Positions 34,814-46,350 of a stretch of 64,000 nt of DNA are shown one piece after another. Location of the stretch: positions 1-64,000 of the forward strand of contig NZ_NXIA01000009.1 of assembly GCF_002412165.1 (NCBI RefSeq), given 5' to 3'. The stretch is from Curtobacterium sp. 'Ferrero'. Its GTDB lineage: Bacteria > Actinomycetota > Actinomycetes > Actinomycetales > Microbacteriaceae. The notes under the pieces were generated by a model. The model was not told where the DNA came from. It saw only the letters and a program-made list of their open reading frames with translations, and did no database searches. A program made the position numbers and the translations under genes. Within the stretch, counting starts at the first letter, position 1, and each line of letters begins with the position of its first letter.

Positions 34814-35647
34814 CTGCTATCCCACGCTCTTCCCCTGTCCCTCACCGCTGCGGTCAACCCCGTCGCGGCGGGGAGCAGCCAGGCCGCCGAGTTCCACGGT
34901 CCGTCGATCAACGAGTTCTTCCCTGACCCGATCTTCTTCGCGGGGACGCCGTTCGAGATCGACCGCCTCGTCATCATCCGCTTCATCGCCGTCGCGGTCC
35001 TGCTGCTCATCGGCATCGTCGGGACCCGCGCGCTCAAGCTCGTGCCGGGCCGCGGTCAGGCGCTGATCGAGTACGCATTCGACGTCGTCCGGCGCAACAC
35101 GTTCGACAACCTGGGCGAGAAGGACGGCAAGCGCTTCCTGCCGCTCCTCGCCACGATCTTCTTCTCGGTGCTCTTCCTCAACCTGACCGGTCTCATCCCC
35201 GGCTTCAACCTGCAGGGCACCAGCCGCATCGCGTACCCGTTGATCCTCGCGATCGTCGCCTACGTCGCCTTCATCTACGCAGGTCTCCGCAAGCACCCCG
35301 GCACCTTCCTCCGGAACGCGCTCTTCCCGCCCGGCGTGCCGTGGTACCTCTACATCATCGTGACGCCGATCGAGCTCGTCTCGACCTTCGTGCTCCGTCC
35401 GGTGACGCTCACGCTCCGACTCCTGATGAACATGGTCGTCGGCCACCTGCTGCTCGTCCTGTTCTTCGCCGCCACGCAGTTCTTCTTCTTCGAGAGCGGG
35501 AACCTGTTCGCGCTCTTCGGAGTCGGGACGCTCGCGTTCGGCATCGCGTTCAGCTTCTTCGAGATCCTGGTCGCGCTGCTGCAGGCGTACGTCTTCATGC
35601 TGCTGACCGCTGTGTACATCCAGCTCGCGCTGGCTGACGAGCACTGA
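34814..35647 (+). CDS. atpB: ATP synthase Fo subunit a
   Basis: Membrane half-channel subunit (277 aa from this start). Family sequences: INEFFPDPIFFAGTPFEIDR, LNLTGLIPGFNLQGTSRIAYP and the essential Arg region FVLRPVTLTLRLLMNMVVGHLLL. No ATG is available. The best ribosome site, AGGAG, is six bases upstream of a CTG at 34814 (LLSHALPLSLTAAVNP). A GTG at 34784 in the same frame lacks a ribosome site and is the alternative. Operon order a-c-b-delta-alpha-gamma-beta-epsilon. Confidence 0.93.
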   Translation: MLSHALPLSLTAAVNPVAAGSSQAAEFHGPSINEFFPDPIFFAGTPFEIDRLVIIRFIAVAVLLLIGIVGTRALKLVPGRGQALIEYAFDVVRRNTFDNLGEKDGKRFLPLLATIFFSVLFLNLTGLIPGFNLQGTSRIAYPLILAIVAYVAFIYAGLRKHPGTFLRNALFPPGVPWYLYIIVTPIELVSTFVLRPVTLTLRLLMNMVVGHLLLVLFFAATQFFFFESGNLFALFGVGTLAFGIAFSFFEILVALLQAYVFMLLTAVYIQLALADEH

Positions 35648-35657
35648 CCTGCACTGA

Positions 35658-36497
<840 letters not shown>

Positions 36498-36499
36498 GC

Positions 36500-37294
36500 A
36501 TGCGCAGCGCCACCAGGGAAGCACTCGCGTCCACCAGGGCGGTGCTCGGCGACCTCGGGAGCCGCGCCGACCTGGCAGCGGGTGCCGAGATCCTCGCCTC
36601 CGGGCGAGCGATCGCCGGTGCGCCGCAGCTGCTCGGTCTGCTGTCCGACCCGACGGCCGACCCGGCCGGCAAGAAGGTCGTCATCGACCGCGTCTTCGCC
36701 GGGCAGTCGGAGGCGACGCGTGCGGTCCTGACCGCGGTGGCCGGCTCGCGCTGGTCGTCGCAGCAGGACCTGCTCGCGGGCATCGAGGACGCGGGCATCC
36801 GCGCCGTCGCGGCCACCGCCGACCCGGGCACGTCGATCGAGTCGGAGCTGTTCGCCTTCGAGACCGCCGTCCGCTCGGACGCCGACCTCGAGCTCGCGCT
36901 CGGCACGAAGCTCGGGAGCCCGTCGCAGAAGGGCGCGCTCGTCGAGCGGCTGCTCGGAGCGAAGGCGTCGCAGCAGACCGTGACGATCCTCTCGGCGCTC
37001 GTGCAGCAGCCGCGTGGCCGTCGGATCGGCGAGCTCGTCCGTGAAGCGAGCCGGATCGTGGCCGACCAGGCGGGCAAGCTCGTCGCGACCGTCACGACGG
37101 CGACGCCGCTCGACGCCGGACAGTCGGCCCGTGTGGCCCGCGGTCTCGGCGAGCGGTACGGCAAGGACGTCAGCATCAACCACGTGGTCGACCCCTCGGT
37201 CGTCGGCGGGGTCCGGGTGCAGATCGGCGGCGACGTCATCGACGGCACCGTGTCCACGCGCCTGGCGGAGCTCCGGCTCCAGCTGGCCGGCTGA
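36500..37294 (+). CDS. atpH: ATP synthase F1 subunit delta
   Basis: Peripheral stalk subunit (264 aa) linking b to the top of F1. C-terminal OSCP signature [21 protein letters not shown] is present. It is longer than the enterobacterial subunit (about 177), as usual in Actinobacteria. Starts 2 bases after atpF; 107 bases separate it from atpA, where only the leader and AAGGAAAA ribosome site are seen. Confidence 0.95.
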   Translation: MRSATREALASTRAVLGDLGSRADLAAGAEILASGRAIAGAPQLLGLLSDPTADPAGKKVVIDRVFAGQSEATRAVLTAVAGSRWSSQQDLLAGIEDAGIRAVAATADPGTSIESELFAFETAVRSDADLELALGTKLGSPSQKGALVERLLGAKASQQTVTILSALVQQPRGRRIGELVREASRIVADQAGKLVATVTTATPLDAGQSARVARGLGERYGKDVSINHVVDPSVVGGVRVQIGGDVIDGTVSTRLAELRLQLAG

Positions 37295-37401
37295 GCGTAC
37301 CGTCGAAGCCGCTCCACCCAAGTCCACAACGGGAACTGCCGAACGCGGCAGCATCACCCTCTCGGAGCCGAAGGGCCCCGGAAACCAACAAGGAAAATCC
37401 C

Positions 37402-39030
37402 ATGGCAGACATCACCATCAGCCCCGATGAGATCCGTGATGCCCTGAAGGACTTCGTCTCGAACTACGAGCCGACGAAGGCCTCCACGGCCGAGGTCGGG
37501 CACGTCACCGACGCCGGTGACGGCATCGCGCACGTCGAGGGCCTCCCCGGCGTCATGGCCAACGAGCTCATCCGCTTCGCGGACGGCACGCTCGGCCTCG
37601 CGCAGAACCTCGACGAGGACGAGATCGGCGCCATCGTGCTCGGCGAGTTCTCCGGCATCGAAGAGGGCCAGGAAGTCACCCGCACCGGCGAGGTCCTCTC
37701 GGTCCCCGTCGGCGACGGCTTCCTCGGTCGCGTCGTCGACCCGCTGGGCAACCCGGTCGACGGTCTCGGCGAGATCGCGTCCGAGGGTCGTCGTGCGCTC
37801 GAGCTCCAGGCTCCGGGCGTCATGTCCCGCAAGTCGGTCCACGAGCCGCTCCAGACCGGCATCAAGGCGATCGACGCCATGATCCCGGTCGGCCGCGGTC
37901 AGCGTCAGCTCATCATCGGCGACCGCCAGACCGGCAAGACGGCCATCGCGATCGACACGATCATCAACCAGAAGGCCAACTGGGAGTCGGGCGACGAGAA
38001 CAAGCAGGTCCGCTGCATCTACGTCGCCATCGGCCAGAAGGGCTCCACGATCGCCTCCGTCAAGGGTGCGCTCGAGGACGCCGGCGCGATGGAGTACACC
38101 ACCATCGTCTCGGCTCCGGCCTCCGACCCGGCCGGCTTCAAGTACCTCGCCCCCTACACCGGTTCGGCCATCGGCCAGCACTGGATGTACGGCGGCAAGC
38201 ACGTCCTGATCATCTTCGACGACCTGTCGAAGCAGGCCGAGGCCTACCGCGCCGTGTCCCTCCTCCTCCGCCGTCCGCCGGGCCGCGAGGCCTACCCGGG
38301 CGACGTCTTCTACCTGCACTCCCGCCTGCTGGAGCGTTGCGCGAAGCTGTCCGACGACCTGGGCGCGGGTTCGATGACGGGTCTGCCGATCATCGAGACC
38401 AAGGCGAACGACGTCTCGGCGTACATCCCGACCAACGTGATCTCGATCACGGACGGCCAGATCTTCCTGCAGTCCGACCTGTTCAACGCGAACCAGCGTC
38501 CGGCGGTCGACGTGGGCATCTCGGTGTCCCGTGTCGGTGGTGACGCGCAGGTCAAGTCGATCAAGAAGGTCTCCGGCACGCTCAAGCTCGAGCTCGCGCA
38601 GTACCGCTCGCTCGAGGCCTTCGCGATGTTCGCGTCCGACCTCGACCAGGCGTCGCGTCGTCAGCTCGACCGTGGTGCGCGTCTGACCGAGCTCCTCAAG
38701 CAGCCGCAGTACTCGCCGTACCCGGTCGAGGAGCAGGTCGTCTCGATCTGGGCCGGCACGAACGGCAAGCTCGACGAGGTCCCCGTGCCCGACGTGCTGC
38801 GGTTCGAGTCGGAGCTCCTCGAGCACCTCCGCCGCAACTCGGACATCCTCACGACGCTGCGCGAGACCAACCAGCTCAGCGACGAGACCGTCGCCGCGAT
38901 GGACCGCGAGATCGACGCCTTCACGAAGAGCTTCCAGACGAGCGACGGCAAGACGCTCGGCTCGGAGCACGTCGAGGCGGCGTCGGCCGAGGACGTCGAC
39001 CAGGAGCAGATCGTCAAGGGTCGTCGCTAG
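37402..39030 (+). CDS. atpA: ATP synthase F1 subunit alpha
   Basis: Non-catalytic nucleotide-binding subunit (542 aa). Walker [16 protein letters not shown], the alpha signature [14 protein letters not shown] and the conserved [14 protein letters not shown] region are present. Strong ribosome site AAGGAAAA upstream of the ATG. atpG starts on the base after its stop. Confidence 0.98.
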   Translation: MADITISPDEIRDALKDFVSNYEPTKASTAEVGHVTDAGDGIAHVEGLPGVMANELIRFADGTLGLAQNLDEDEIGAIVLGEFSGIEEGQEVTRTGEVLSVPVGDGFLGRVVDPLGNPVDGLGEIASEGRRALELQAPGVMSRKSVHEPLQTGIKAIDAMIPVGRGQRQLIIGDRQTGKTAIAIDTIINQKANWESGDENKQVRCIYVAIGQKGSTIASVKGALEDAGAMEYTTIVSAPASDPAGFKYLAPYTGSAIGQHWMYGGKHVLIIFDDLSKQAEAYRAVSLLLRRPPGREAYPGDVFYLHSRLLERCAKLSDDLGAGSMTGLPIIETKANDVSAYIPTNVISITDGQIFLQSDLFNANQRPAVDVGISVSRVGGDAQVKSIKKVSGTLKLELAQYRSLEAFAMFASDLDQASRRQLDRGARLTELLKQPQYSPYPVEEQVVSIWAGTNGKLDEVPVPDVLRFESELLEHLRRNSDILTTLRETNQLSDETVAAMDREIDAFTKSFQTSDGKTLGSEHVEAASAEDVDQEQIVKGRR

Positions 39031-41435
<2,405 letters not shown>

Positions 41436-41436
41436 C

Positions 41437-41700
41437 ATGGCGGCACTCACCGTGAGCGTCGTCTCGGCGGACCGTGAGGTCTGGACGGGCGAGGCCACCA
41501 TGGTCGTCGCACGCACGACGGAGGGCCAGATCGGCATCCTCGCGGGGCACGAGCCGCTGCTCGCCACCCTCGCCGAGGGCCAGGTCCGCATCACCCGGGC
41601 CGACGGCTCCACGGTGACGGCGGACGCTGCCGACGGCTTCCTGTCGGTCGAGCACGACACGGTCACGATCGTGGCGCGGCAGGCCGCGCTGGTGTCCTGA
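41437..41700 (+). CDS. atpC: ATP synthase F1 subunit epsilon
   Basis: Beta-sandwich rotor subunit (87 aa), MAALTVSVVSADREVWTGEA with the family GQIGILAGHEPLLATLAEG. It lacks the C-terminal helical hairpin that inhibits the enzyme in E. coli (about 138 aa), as in many Actinobacteria. One base separates it from the atpD stop, and its TGA overlaps the CTG start proposed for yaaA. Confidence 0.96.
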   Translation: MAALTVSVVSADREVWTGEATMVVARTTEGQIGILAGHEPLLATLAEGQVRITRADGSTVTADAADGFLSVEHDTVTIVARQAALVS

Positions 41701-42467
41701 CCGGACTGACCGTCCTCCTCCCGCCTTCCGAGACGAAGCGGGAGGGCGGGGACCCGGAGCACACGCTCGACCTGTGTGCGCTCTCGTTCCCGGAACTGGC
41801 CGACGAGCGGGCCGCGGTGATCACCGCGGCCCGCTCCGTCAGTTCCGAGGAGGCCTCGGCACGGACGGCACTCAAGCTCGGACCCCGGTCGCTCGGCGAG
41901 CGGCTGCGGAACCTCGTGCTCGAGACGTCGCCGACGATGCCGGCGATCGACCGGTACACCGGGGTGCTCTACGACCCGCTCGGTGCTCTCGACGCCGACG
42001 ACGCCACGCGGCGGTGGTGGTTCGACCACGTCGTGGTGCAGTCGGCGATGTTCGGGCCGATCGGGGCGGGCGACCGCGTGCCCGCGTACCGGCTCTCCCA
42101 CGATTCGCGGCTCGGATCGCTCCGACTCGCGTCCCACTGGCCGGACCCGGCGTCGCGGGCGCTCGCGAGCCGTGCGGACGGCTTCGTGCTCGACCTCCGG
42201 TCCGAGGGGTACCGCCAGCTCGGCCCGGTTCCCGGTGCGGTGGCTCCACGTGTGGTCAGCGTGGACGGCGCCGGGCGACGGAAGGCCCTCAACCACTGGA
42301 ACAAGACGGCGAAGGGGCGGCTCGTGTCGCTGCTCGCCCGCAGCGGTGCGGACGTGTCCAGCATCGAGGACCTCGTGCTCTGGGCCGGACGGCACGGCGT
42401 CGTCCTGGAACCGTCGGAGGCCGGCTGGGACCTCGTCGCGGAGTCGCTCGAGCCGGTGGCCGCCTGA
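41697..42467 (+). CDS. yaaA: YaaA family peroxide-stress protein
   Basis: UPF0246/YaaA protein (256 aa from this start), linked in E. coli to lowering intracellular iron during oxidative stress. The family N-terminus LLPPSETK is present 15 bases into the frame, and WNKTAKGRL with the preceding ALNHWN matches the DNA-binding helix region. No ATG, GTG or TTG lies between the last stop-free upstream sequence and LLPPSETK. A CTG at 41697 forms a CTGA overlap with the atpC stop, and a second CTG lies at 41706. Confidence 0.88.
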   Translation: MTGLTVLLPPSETKREGGDPEHTLDLCALSFPELADERAAVITAARSVSSEEASARTALKLGPRSLGERLRNLVLETSPTMPAIDRYTGVLYDPLGALDADDATRRWWFDHVVVQSAMFGPIGAGDRVPAYRLSHDSRLGSLRLASHWPDPASRALASRADGFVLDLRSEGYRQLGPVPGAVAPRVVSVDGAGRRKALNHWNKTAKGRLVSLLARSGADVSSIEDLVLWAGRHGVVLEPSEAGWDLVAESLEPVAA

Positions 42468-42577
42468 CGGCGGCTGGTCCTCCACAGGCGTCCAGCACGG
42501 CCCCGTGATCCACAGACGTGCGGGAGGGACGGCCGGGAGGCACGGATCACGCTTCGCTGTCGTGCATGATCCCTGCG

Positions 42578-43120
42578 ATGACACGATCCGAGCACGACCA
42601 GTCCGTGCGCTACCCCCGGGAGATCGCGGCGGCGGTGACGCTGCGCGCGGCCTGCGCCGCCCTGACCGGCGGCCCGGGCGACCGGCCCCTCCGGTCCTCC
42701 GAGTCGGTCGCGGTGCTCACGGCGTGCACCGCCCTCGCGACGCGGTTCGCCATCATCGCGTTCCTCGCCGACGGCGGGGCGGATCCCCGCTCCGTCCGGC
42801 CCTTCGAGCCCTTCCACGACGAGACGCCGCCCGCGCTGCTCGGGCGGGGACCGGCTCCGGACCCTGATCGGATCCGGACGGCCGGTGAGCGAGCCGCCGA
42901 TGCCTGGCGAAGTTGGCGCGCCGGCCAGGACCCGGACGGATGGGCAGCCGGCGCGGCCGGTGCCCTGGCGCTCGCATCCTGGTGCTCCTGGGCGGTCGGG
43001 TCCGCGGAACGGGCCCGGATCCGGGCCGTGTACGCCCTCGAGACCGTGCCGGACGAGCCGCTCGCCGGCCTGGTGCTCCGGACGGTCCGGGCGGGCAACG
43101 CGCCGGTCTGGGAGCGGTGA
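42578..43120 (+). CDS. Hypothetical protein, possibly DUF4192-like
   Basis: 180-residue Ala/Arg-rich protein. The C-terminal part (ALASWCSWAVGSAERARIRA then a Leu-rich stretch) recalls the end of DUF4192 proteins, but the full domain is not there, so the link is weak. I chose ATG 42578 because a -10-like CATGAT lies seven bases upstream; ATG 42566 is an alternative. It lies between the ATP synthase block and the FHA/kinase cluster, 58 bases before the FHA gene. Function unknown. Confidence 0.6.
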   Translation: MTRSEHDQSVRYPREIAAAVTLRAACAALTGGPGDRPLRSSESVAVLTACTALATRFAIIAFLADGGADPRSVRPFEPFHDETPPALLGRGPAPDPDRIRTAGERAADAWRSWRAGQDPDGWAAGAAGALALASWCSWAVGSAERARIRAVYALETVPDEPLAGLVLRTVRAGNAPVWER

Positions 43121-43144
43121 GCGTGCCGTGCGCCCGGCATCGTC

Positions 43145-43150
43145 TACGGT
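43145..43150 (+). promoter_or_regulatory. Candidate -10 (TACGGT) of the FHA/kinase cluster
   Basis: TACGGT lies 27 bases upstream of the FHA-gene GTG (43178), leaving room for the GGGAGGG ribosome site. It is the likely entry promoter of the signalling cluster. Confidence 0.45.
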
Positions 43151-43177
43151 GGGATCGACCACGCTGGGAGGGCTCGG

Positions 43178-43891
43178 GTGCGGGACGACTTCGACGACGA
43201 CCTCGACGACACCGTCGTCCGCGCGCGCCGTCCGGCCGGTCCGACCGGGGGTGACGACCACGACGACCCGCTCGGTGACACCGTCATCCGACCGCGGCGG
43301 TCCGTGGCCGACGGCGACCCCGCCGACGACACCGTCATCCGACCGCGGCCGTCAGCGTCCGACGCCGACCCGGCCGACGACACCGTGCTGCGTCCGCGTC
43401 GGGGAGCACCCGCCTCGACGTGGCGGTCCCCGACGGCACCGCCCACCGACGGCCACCGGCCCACCGGGCCGGCACCGGGCCTCCCGGTCGACGACGTGCC
43501 CGTCCGCCGTGTCCCGTCGGTCCGTATCGGTGACCGTGTCGTGCGCCTCGACCGTCCCGTGGTGGTGGGCCGCAGGCCCGCCGCACCCCGGGTGGTGCAC
43601 GGGCCGCAGCCGGAGTTGGTGGCCGTGCCGTCCGCGTCCGGGCAAGTCTCGTCCTCACACGTGCTCGTGCACGCCTCCGGCGAAGCGGCGGTGGTCGAAG
43701 ACCTGCGCTCGACGAACGGCACGGTGGTGCGCCCGGTCGCGGGCCATCCCTTCCGGCTGGCATCGGGTGTGTCCGTCGTCGTACTGACGGGTACGGTTGT
43801 CGAGATCGGCGACGGCAACGTCCTCGAGATCCTGTCGCCGCACCTGCGGGTGTCGGTACCGGATCCCGATCCAGCCAGGCCGTGGCCGTGA
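43178..43891 (+). CDS. FHA-domain protein with four N-terminal D-T-V repeats
   Basis: Cytoplasmic phosphothreonine-reader (237 aa). The C-terminal FHA domain has VVVGRRP, SGQVSSSHVLVHA and DLRSTNGTVV, the canonical phosphopeptide-binding residues (Arg, Ser-His, Asn-Gly). The first 70 residues repeat a motif four times: DDTVVRARR, GDTVIRPRR, DDTVIRPRP and DDTVLRPRR. Acidic-Thr-Val motifs are like the phosphorylated Thr segments ahead of the FHA in GarA/Fha1, so I infer that the kinase two genes downstream modifies them. GTG start with GGGAGGG upstream. PP2C follows after 50 bases. Confidence 0.9.
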   Translation: MRDDFDDDLDDTVVRARRPAGPTGGDDHDDPLGDTVIRPRRSVADGDPADDTVIRPRPSASDADPADDTVLRPRRGAPASTWRSPTAPPTDGHRPTGPAPGLPVDDVPVRRVPSVRIGDRVVRLDRPVVVGRRPAAPRVVHGPQPELVAVPSASGQVSSSHVLVHASGEAAVVEDLRSTNGTVVRPVAGHPFRLASGVSVVVLTGTVVEIGDGNVLEILSPHLRVSVPDPDPARPWP

Positions 43892-43941
43892 CCGGTCCCG
43901 CCGACCGCCATGCCCCGACCCCCAGAGAGCGATCCTGACAC

Positions 43942-44763
43942 GTGACCGAACTCGGCCGAGCAGCAACTGCGCACGCCATCGACGTCCCCGGCGCGGACGG
44001 CGCCGTCCTCACCCTGTCGTGGGGAGCCGCGACCGACGTCGGGCGGCGTCGCGACCACAACGAGGACAGCTACGTGGTCGGCGCGCCGTTCTTCGTCGTG
44101 GCGGACGGGATGGGCGGCCACCTGGCGGGCGACCGCGCCAGCGACGCCGTGGTGCGCCGCCTGGCCCAGGTGACCGAGCAGCCGTTCACCACCCGACAGG
44201 GCATCCAGCGTGCGCTCCTCCTGGCGACCGCGGACATCGAACGGGCCGCGGGCGGCAACGCCATCGGCGCGGGGACCACCGTGACGGGGATCGCCCTCGT
44301 GGCGTCCGATGGACAGCCGGCGGCGCTGGTGTTCAACGTGGGGGACTCCCGGACCTACCGGATCGACGGCGGTGTGCTCCGACGCGTCACGGTCGACCAC
44401 TCCGTCGTGCAGGAGATGGTGGACGCGGGGCTCCTCCGTGCCGAGGACGCCGAACGACACCCGGACAGCAACGTGATCACGCGCGCGGTCGGGTTCGGCG
44501 AGCCGCCGGAGCCGGACTGGTGGACCCTGCCCCTGCGGGCCGGCGACCGGTACATCGTCTGCTCGGACGGCCTGACGAAGGAGCTCGGCGACGTGGGCAT
44601 CGCCAGGATCGCCGCGAAGGTGCCCGGGGCGCAGGAGCTCGCGGAACGGCTCGTCGGCGACGCGGTCGTGGCCGGGGGGCGCGACAACGTCACGGTCGTG
44701 GTCGTGCAGGTCGACGGAGCGCCGCACGACCCGGACGTCGAGGACACGCTGCCCCGCCACTGA
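43942..44763 (+). CDS. PP2C-family Ser/Thr protein phosphatase
   Basis: PPM phosphatase (273 aa) with the metal-binding motifs RRDHNEDSY, VADGMGGH, NVGDSRTYR, CSDGLTKEL and GGRDNVTVVVV. No membrane segment, so it is cytosolic, unlike mycobacterial PstP. Located between the FHA protein and the kinase, it should reverse the kinase's phosphorylation. GTG start. Confidence 0.94.
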   Translation: MTELGRAATAHAIDVPGADGAVLTLSWGAATDVGRRRDHNEDSYVVGAPFFVVADGMGGHLAGDRASDAVVRRLAQVTEQPFTTRQGIQRALLLATADIERAAGGNAIGAGTTVTGIALVASDGQPAALVFNVGDSRTYRIDGGVLRRVTVDHSVVQEMVDAGLLRAEDAERHPDSNVITRAVGFGEPPEPDWWTLPLRAGDRYIVCSDGLTKELGDVGIARIAAKVPGAQELAERLVGDAVVAGGRDNVTVVVVQVDGAPHDPDVEDTLPRH

Positions 44764-44882
44764 CGGCGCGGCTCGGCCCCGCGTGGTGTCGGTCCGGTCG
44801 CCGCCACGGGCCACCCCCCGAACTGGGGACGCCGTGGCGTAGTGCTCACGACCGCAGGCAGATCGACGTCGGATCCGCTCCG

Positions 44883-44888
44883 TACAAT
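44883..44888 (+). promoter_or_regulatory. -10 element (TACAAT) upstream of the kinase gene
   Basis: TACAAT, one base from consensus, ends 52 bases before the kinase ATG at 44941, with GGAAGGA just before the start. It may drive the kinase and the following envelope genes separately from the FHA-PP2C pair. Confidence 0.5.
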
Positions 44889-44940
44889 GTCACCGCCGGA
44901 CCTGCTGGCCGGCCGTCAACTGGCCCGGAAGGATGCGCGC

Positions 44941-46350
44941 ATGGCACGACGACTGCCGTCCGACCCTCCGGTGATCCCCGGCTTCAGCCCGGTGCACGTC
45001 CTCGGCTCGGGCGGGTTCGCGGACGTCTTCCTCTACGAGCAGGACATGCCGCGTCGACAGGTCGCGGTGAAGGTGCTGCTCGACGAGGTCGTCGACGACC
45101 GGGTCCGGCAGATGTTCCAGGCCGAGGCGAACCTGATGGCGCGGCTCAGCACCCACCCGTCGATCCTCACCGTGTTCCAGGCGAGCGTGGCCGCTGACGG
45201 CCGCCCCTACCTCGTGATGGAACTGTGCTCGTCCTCACTGAGCGACCGCTACCGGCGTGAGCCGATCCCGGTGTCCGAGGTCCTCGCCACCGGCATCCGG
45301 ATCGGCGCCGCTCTCGAGACCGCGCACCGCGAGGGCGTCCTGCACCGGGACGTCAAGCCGTCCAACATCCTCCTCACGGCGTACGGCAACCCGGTGCTGA
45401 GCGACTTCGGCATCGCGGCGACCCTGGGGGAGTCGGACCCCGACGAGCCCATCGGCATGTCGATCCCGTGGTCGGCACCGGAGGTGCTCGGCGACGAGTC
45501 GCGGGGCACCGTCCAGTCGGAGGTCTACTCGCTCGCCGCCACCGTCTACTCGCTCCTGGCCGGCCGCAGCCCCTTCGAGGTGCGCGGCGGCAAGAACGGC
45601 GCGTCCGAGCTGATGAGCCGCATCGACAAGGGCGGGGTGAAGCCCACCGGACGCCCGGACGTCCCGCCGTCGCTCGAACGCCTGCTCGCCACCGCGATGT
45701 CGCGCAGGCCGCAGCAGCGACCGTCCACGGTCCTGGAGCTCGTCCGCGGGTTCCAGCAGGTCGAGGCGGAGCTGGGCATCCCCCAGACCGCGGCCGACGT
45801 GGCGGTGGAGGCCTGGGCCGTCAGCACCCCCGGTGACGACGGCGACCGGACGGTCGTGCGGGAACTGCAGGCCCCCAGCCGGGTCGGCGGTCGACGCCGG
45901 GCACGGCGTGCGGTCCAGGGCGGTGCTACGGCGGGCGCGCAGAGCGTGGGAACGGTGCACCGCACCGGATCGACGACGCGGGCCCGACGGCGGACCCGGA
46001 CCACCCTGGTGTGGGTCACGAGCTCGGCCGCCGTGGTGGTCGCCGCGCTCGTGGTGGCGACCGTGCTGGTCGTCGGCCGCCTCGGCGACGGCACCGTGCC
46101 CGTCGTGTCGGACGTCCGGGCGACGCCGTCCGCGACGTCCGTCACCTTCCGGTGGAGCGACCCCGGGCTCGCCGACGGGGACACCTACGTGGTGACGTCC
46201 GGCGGTGCCTCGAGCCAGCAGTCGGGGACCACGTTCGTCGTGACCGGGGACCGCGGTGACGAGGTCTGCATCACCGTGTCCGTGAACCGTGACGGGCGGA
46301 CGGGTGCGGCCAGCGCCGAGCGGTGCGCGACCGTCGGGAGCGCCGGGTGA
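44941..46350 (+). CDS. Transmembrane Ser/Thr protein kinase with extracellular FN3-like domain
   Basis: PknB-type receptor kinase (469 aa). G-loop LGSGGFADVFL (21-31), catalytic Lys K44, HRDVKPSNILL, DFG in SDFGIA, and an activation segment ending SIPWSAPEV rather than the usual GTxxYMAPE. A basic juxtamembrane stretch (RRRTRTT) leads to one membrane helix (VWVTSSAAVVVAALVVATVLVVG), then about 80 extracellular residues (VVSDVRATPSATSVTFRWSD) resembling an FN3 domain rather than PASTA. The giant surface protein gene overlaps its stop by 4 bases, so receptor and surface protein are coupled. Confidence 0.93.
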   Translation: MARRLPSDPPVIPGFSPVHVLGSGGFADVFLYEQDMPRRQVAVKVLLDEVVDDRVRQMFQAEANLMARLSTHPSILTVFQASVAADGRPYLVMELCSSSLSDRYRREPIPVSEVLATGIRIGAALETAHREGVLHRDVKPSNILLTAYGNPVLSDFGIAATLGESDPDEPIGMSIPWSAPEVLGDESRGTVQSEVYSLAATVYSLLAGRSPFEVRGGKNGASELMSRIDKGGVKPTGRPDVPPSLERLLATAMSRRPQQRPSTVLELVRGFQQVEAELGIPQTAADVAVEAWAVSTPGDDGDRTVVRELQAPSRVGGRRRARRAVQGGATAGAQSVGTVHRTGSTTRARRRTRTTLVWVTSSAAVVVAALVVATVLVVGRLGDGTVPVVSDVRATPSATSVTFRWSDPGLADGDTYVVTSGGASSQQSGTTFVVTGDRGDEVCITVSVNRDGRTGAASAERCATVGSAG

